Assembly: GCA_003151215.1 (NCBI GenBank)
Contig: PLXB01000136.1
Location: 1 to 5,849, forward strand
Length of the DNA stretch: 5,849 nt
DNA from: Ignavibacteriota bacterium
GTDB lineage: Bacteria > Bacteroidota > Kapaibacteriia > Palsa-1295
Direction of reading: 5' to 3'
The translations under genes and the position numbers were made by a program. The notes below the pieces were generated by a model. It did not search any database, had not been told where the DNA came from, and saw only the letters and a program-made list of their open reading frames with translations. Positions 4,639 through 5,849 of the stretch are shown here, piece by piece (position 1 is the first letter of the stretch; each line of letters opens with the position of its first letter).

Positions 4639-5849
4639 GAATGCCTGGCCGAGAGCAAATTCAAAATTAAGTACATCTCCTGGCAGATATCCTTTTCTGT
4701 TAAACAGCCAAACCCCGGTTGAATTTGGTGGGATTGCCAACACTGTTGTTCTGTTTTTATTAATGCCTAAGGTTCCGGGTTGGAATGGATTTGGATATGG
4801 ATCATAAAATTTTATCCCTACATCGAATCGAATCGCGCCAAAAAGTGTATTATATCGTACTCCCGAACCAAGAGCAACAGCAAAATTTTTGGGTGAAACC
4901 GGAACGTCCTTATCCCAAACGTTTCCCACATCACAAAAAAATGCAATGCGTAATGCAGAAAGGAATTGCTGTACAGCTGTAATCTCTGCGGGATAATGAA
5001 ACAATGCATATCTCCACTCAAGATTTGTTTCAAAGGCTTTATATCCTCCCAGGGATGGCCAGCCCGGACTTGTATTATTCGATACCAGCAGCGTCCGCGC
5101 TCCCCAGCCTCTCAAGGAATTCGTCCCTCCTCCATAATAGCGGTTTTCAAACAGAATGTCTTTATTAGGATCATTTGGATATTGGAGGGCAACAAAACCG
5201 CCCAGGATGCGATATGCTAATACGCTTCTTTCTTGAATTGAACCGAGATTAACATATGTAACGAATTGAAGCGTATTCTTTATATATGCAGCGCTTGGAG
5301 CCGAAGTAAACTTAAATATCGGAAGCGCAACTTGCGGAGACCATGTGACATACGACCCGCTTGAAGGAATAAGCGCGTCATTCGTCCAATTGAATTTAAG
5401 ATCTGTAGAGATAAGAGTATTCAATTGTTGGGGGGCAATAAAAGACGTATCAGTAGGTTTGAGCGCAGGATTAATGTAATCTCTTTGCACAAACTGCAAA
5501 GAAGCCTTAGGTGAAAGAGTTATCCTCAGAGCAGGATCGTTCGAAAGTTCAACACTTGAACCGATACTGCCGCTCGATATTCTTTCAAAATATTGTCCGG
5601 ATACGTATGCATACGAAAAACTCGGAGATAAAATAAGAGGAACATTTTTCAACAGGAAATATGGAAAAACCAATTCTCCGCTAATGCTCCAGCGCTGCTC
5701 AACCGAAGGAGGTGGAAGAATTTGGTACGAAGCCTGCAAAGTTAAATTTTCCGCACCATTAAAAATATTCCTATTACTGTATGATACTTGTAATCCCAAA
5801 ATGAATTGGTTGAATGAGCTTTGTCCAAAATATGGGCCAGGTATGAACT
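4636..5849 (-). CDS. Omp85/BamA-TamA family outer-membrane protein, beta-barrel part (5' end outside window)
   Basis: The frame stays open to the right edge, so the N-terminus (signal peptide and any POTRA domains) is missing; 403 residues are visible. A TTG at 5799 is not the start, because coding continues upstream of it (FIPGPYFGQSS...). The visible part is about a full 16-stranded barrel rich in alternating, aromatic strands. Landmarks, numbered from the first visible residue, are RYYGGGTNSLRGW (236-248) with the conserved L6-loop Arg in LRGW, FFCDVGNVWD (303-312), GSGVRYNTLFGAIRFDVGI (327-345) and the C-terminal strand LNFEFALGQAF ending in Phe, the usual beta-signal. The family inserts or translocates proteins at the outer membrane (BamA, TamA) or serves related roles. 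Which member this is depends on the missing domains. It is convergent with the GT-C-like gene, so not co-transcribed with it. Confidence 0.9.
   Translation of the reverse strand, partial: FIPGPYFGQSSFNQFILGLQVSYSNRNIFNGAENLTLQASYQILPPPSVEQRWSISGELVFPYFLLKNVPLILSPSFSYAYVSGQYFERISSGSIGSSVELSNDPALRITLSPKASLQFVQRDYINPALKPTDTSFIAPQQLNTLISTDLKFNWTNDALIPSSGSYVTWSPQVALPIFKFTSAPSAAYIKNTLQFVTYVNLGSIQERSVLAYRILGGFVALQYPNDPNKDILFENRYYGGGTNSLRGWGARTLLVSNNTSPGWPSLGGYKAFETNLEWRYALFHYPAEITAVQQFLSALRIAFFCDVGNVWDKDVPVSPKNFAVALGSGVRYNTLFGAIRFDVGIKFYDPYPNPFQPGTLGINKNRTTVLAIPPNSTGVWLFNRKGYLPGDVLNFEFALGQAF

Noticed and set aside
5797..5799. TTG as the start of the Omp85 gene
   Set aside because: The frame stays open and barrel-like upstream to the window edge, and Omp85 proteins need an N-terminal signal sequence that is not here.

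Overview
The window looks like chromosomal DNA of a Gram-negative bacterium of the Bacteroidota/Chlorobiota (FCB) kind. Three things point that way. It encodes an outer-membrane Omp85 barrel. It has two promoter-like sites of the Bacteroidota form TAnnTTTG, each continuing into TTTGCAT. None of its five visible start codons has a clear Shine-Dalgarno sequence. The phylum is an inference; there is no rRNA or marker gene to settle it.

Layout: the window opens with the first 37 codons of a 2-oxo acid dehydrogenase E1-alpha gene on the minus strand (1-113). A 144-bp divergent spacer follows, holding a striking inverted pair of REP-like palindromes (131-185) and a promoter-like box (210-217). A two-gene plus-strand unit comes next: a proline iminopeptidase (258-1187) and, 4 bp later, a HAD-superfamily hydrolase (1192-1944). 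The HAD gene runs 61 bp into the 3' end of a minus-strand EamA/DMT transporter gene (1884-2768). A 106-bp divergent spacer with a promoter and twin 10-bp boxes leads into a plus-strand gene for a large multi-spanning membrane protein that resembles GT-C glycosyltransferases (2875-4635). Its stop codon directly abuts the stop of a minus-strand Omp85/BamA-family barrel gene (4636-5849), which runs off the right edge.

The genes do not form one pathway. Pip and the HAD phosphatase are probably co-transcribed housekeeping functions: peptide turnover and phosphate-ester hydrolysis. The transporter, the GT-C-like protein and the Omp85 protein are envelope functions, each transcribed separately. Both convergent junctions have no intergenic DNA, and no hairpin/T-tract terminator is apparent at either. 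No tRNA, rRNA, CRISPR array, transposase or insertion sequence was seen. The most distinctive non-coding element is the REP-like pair, whose GTAG-plus-hairpin design matches substrates of REP-associated tyrosine transposases (RAYTs), although no RAYT gene is present here.
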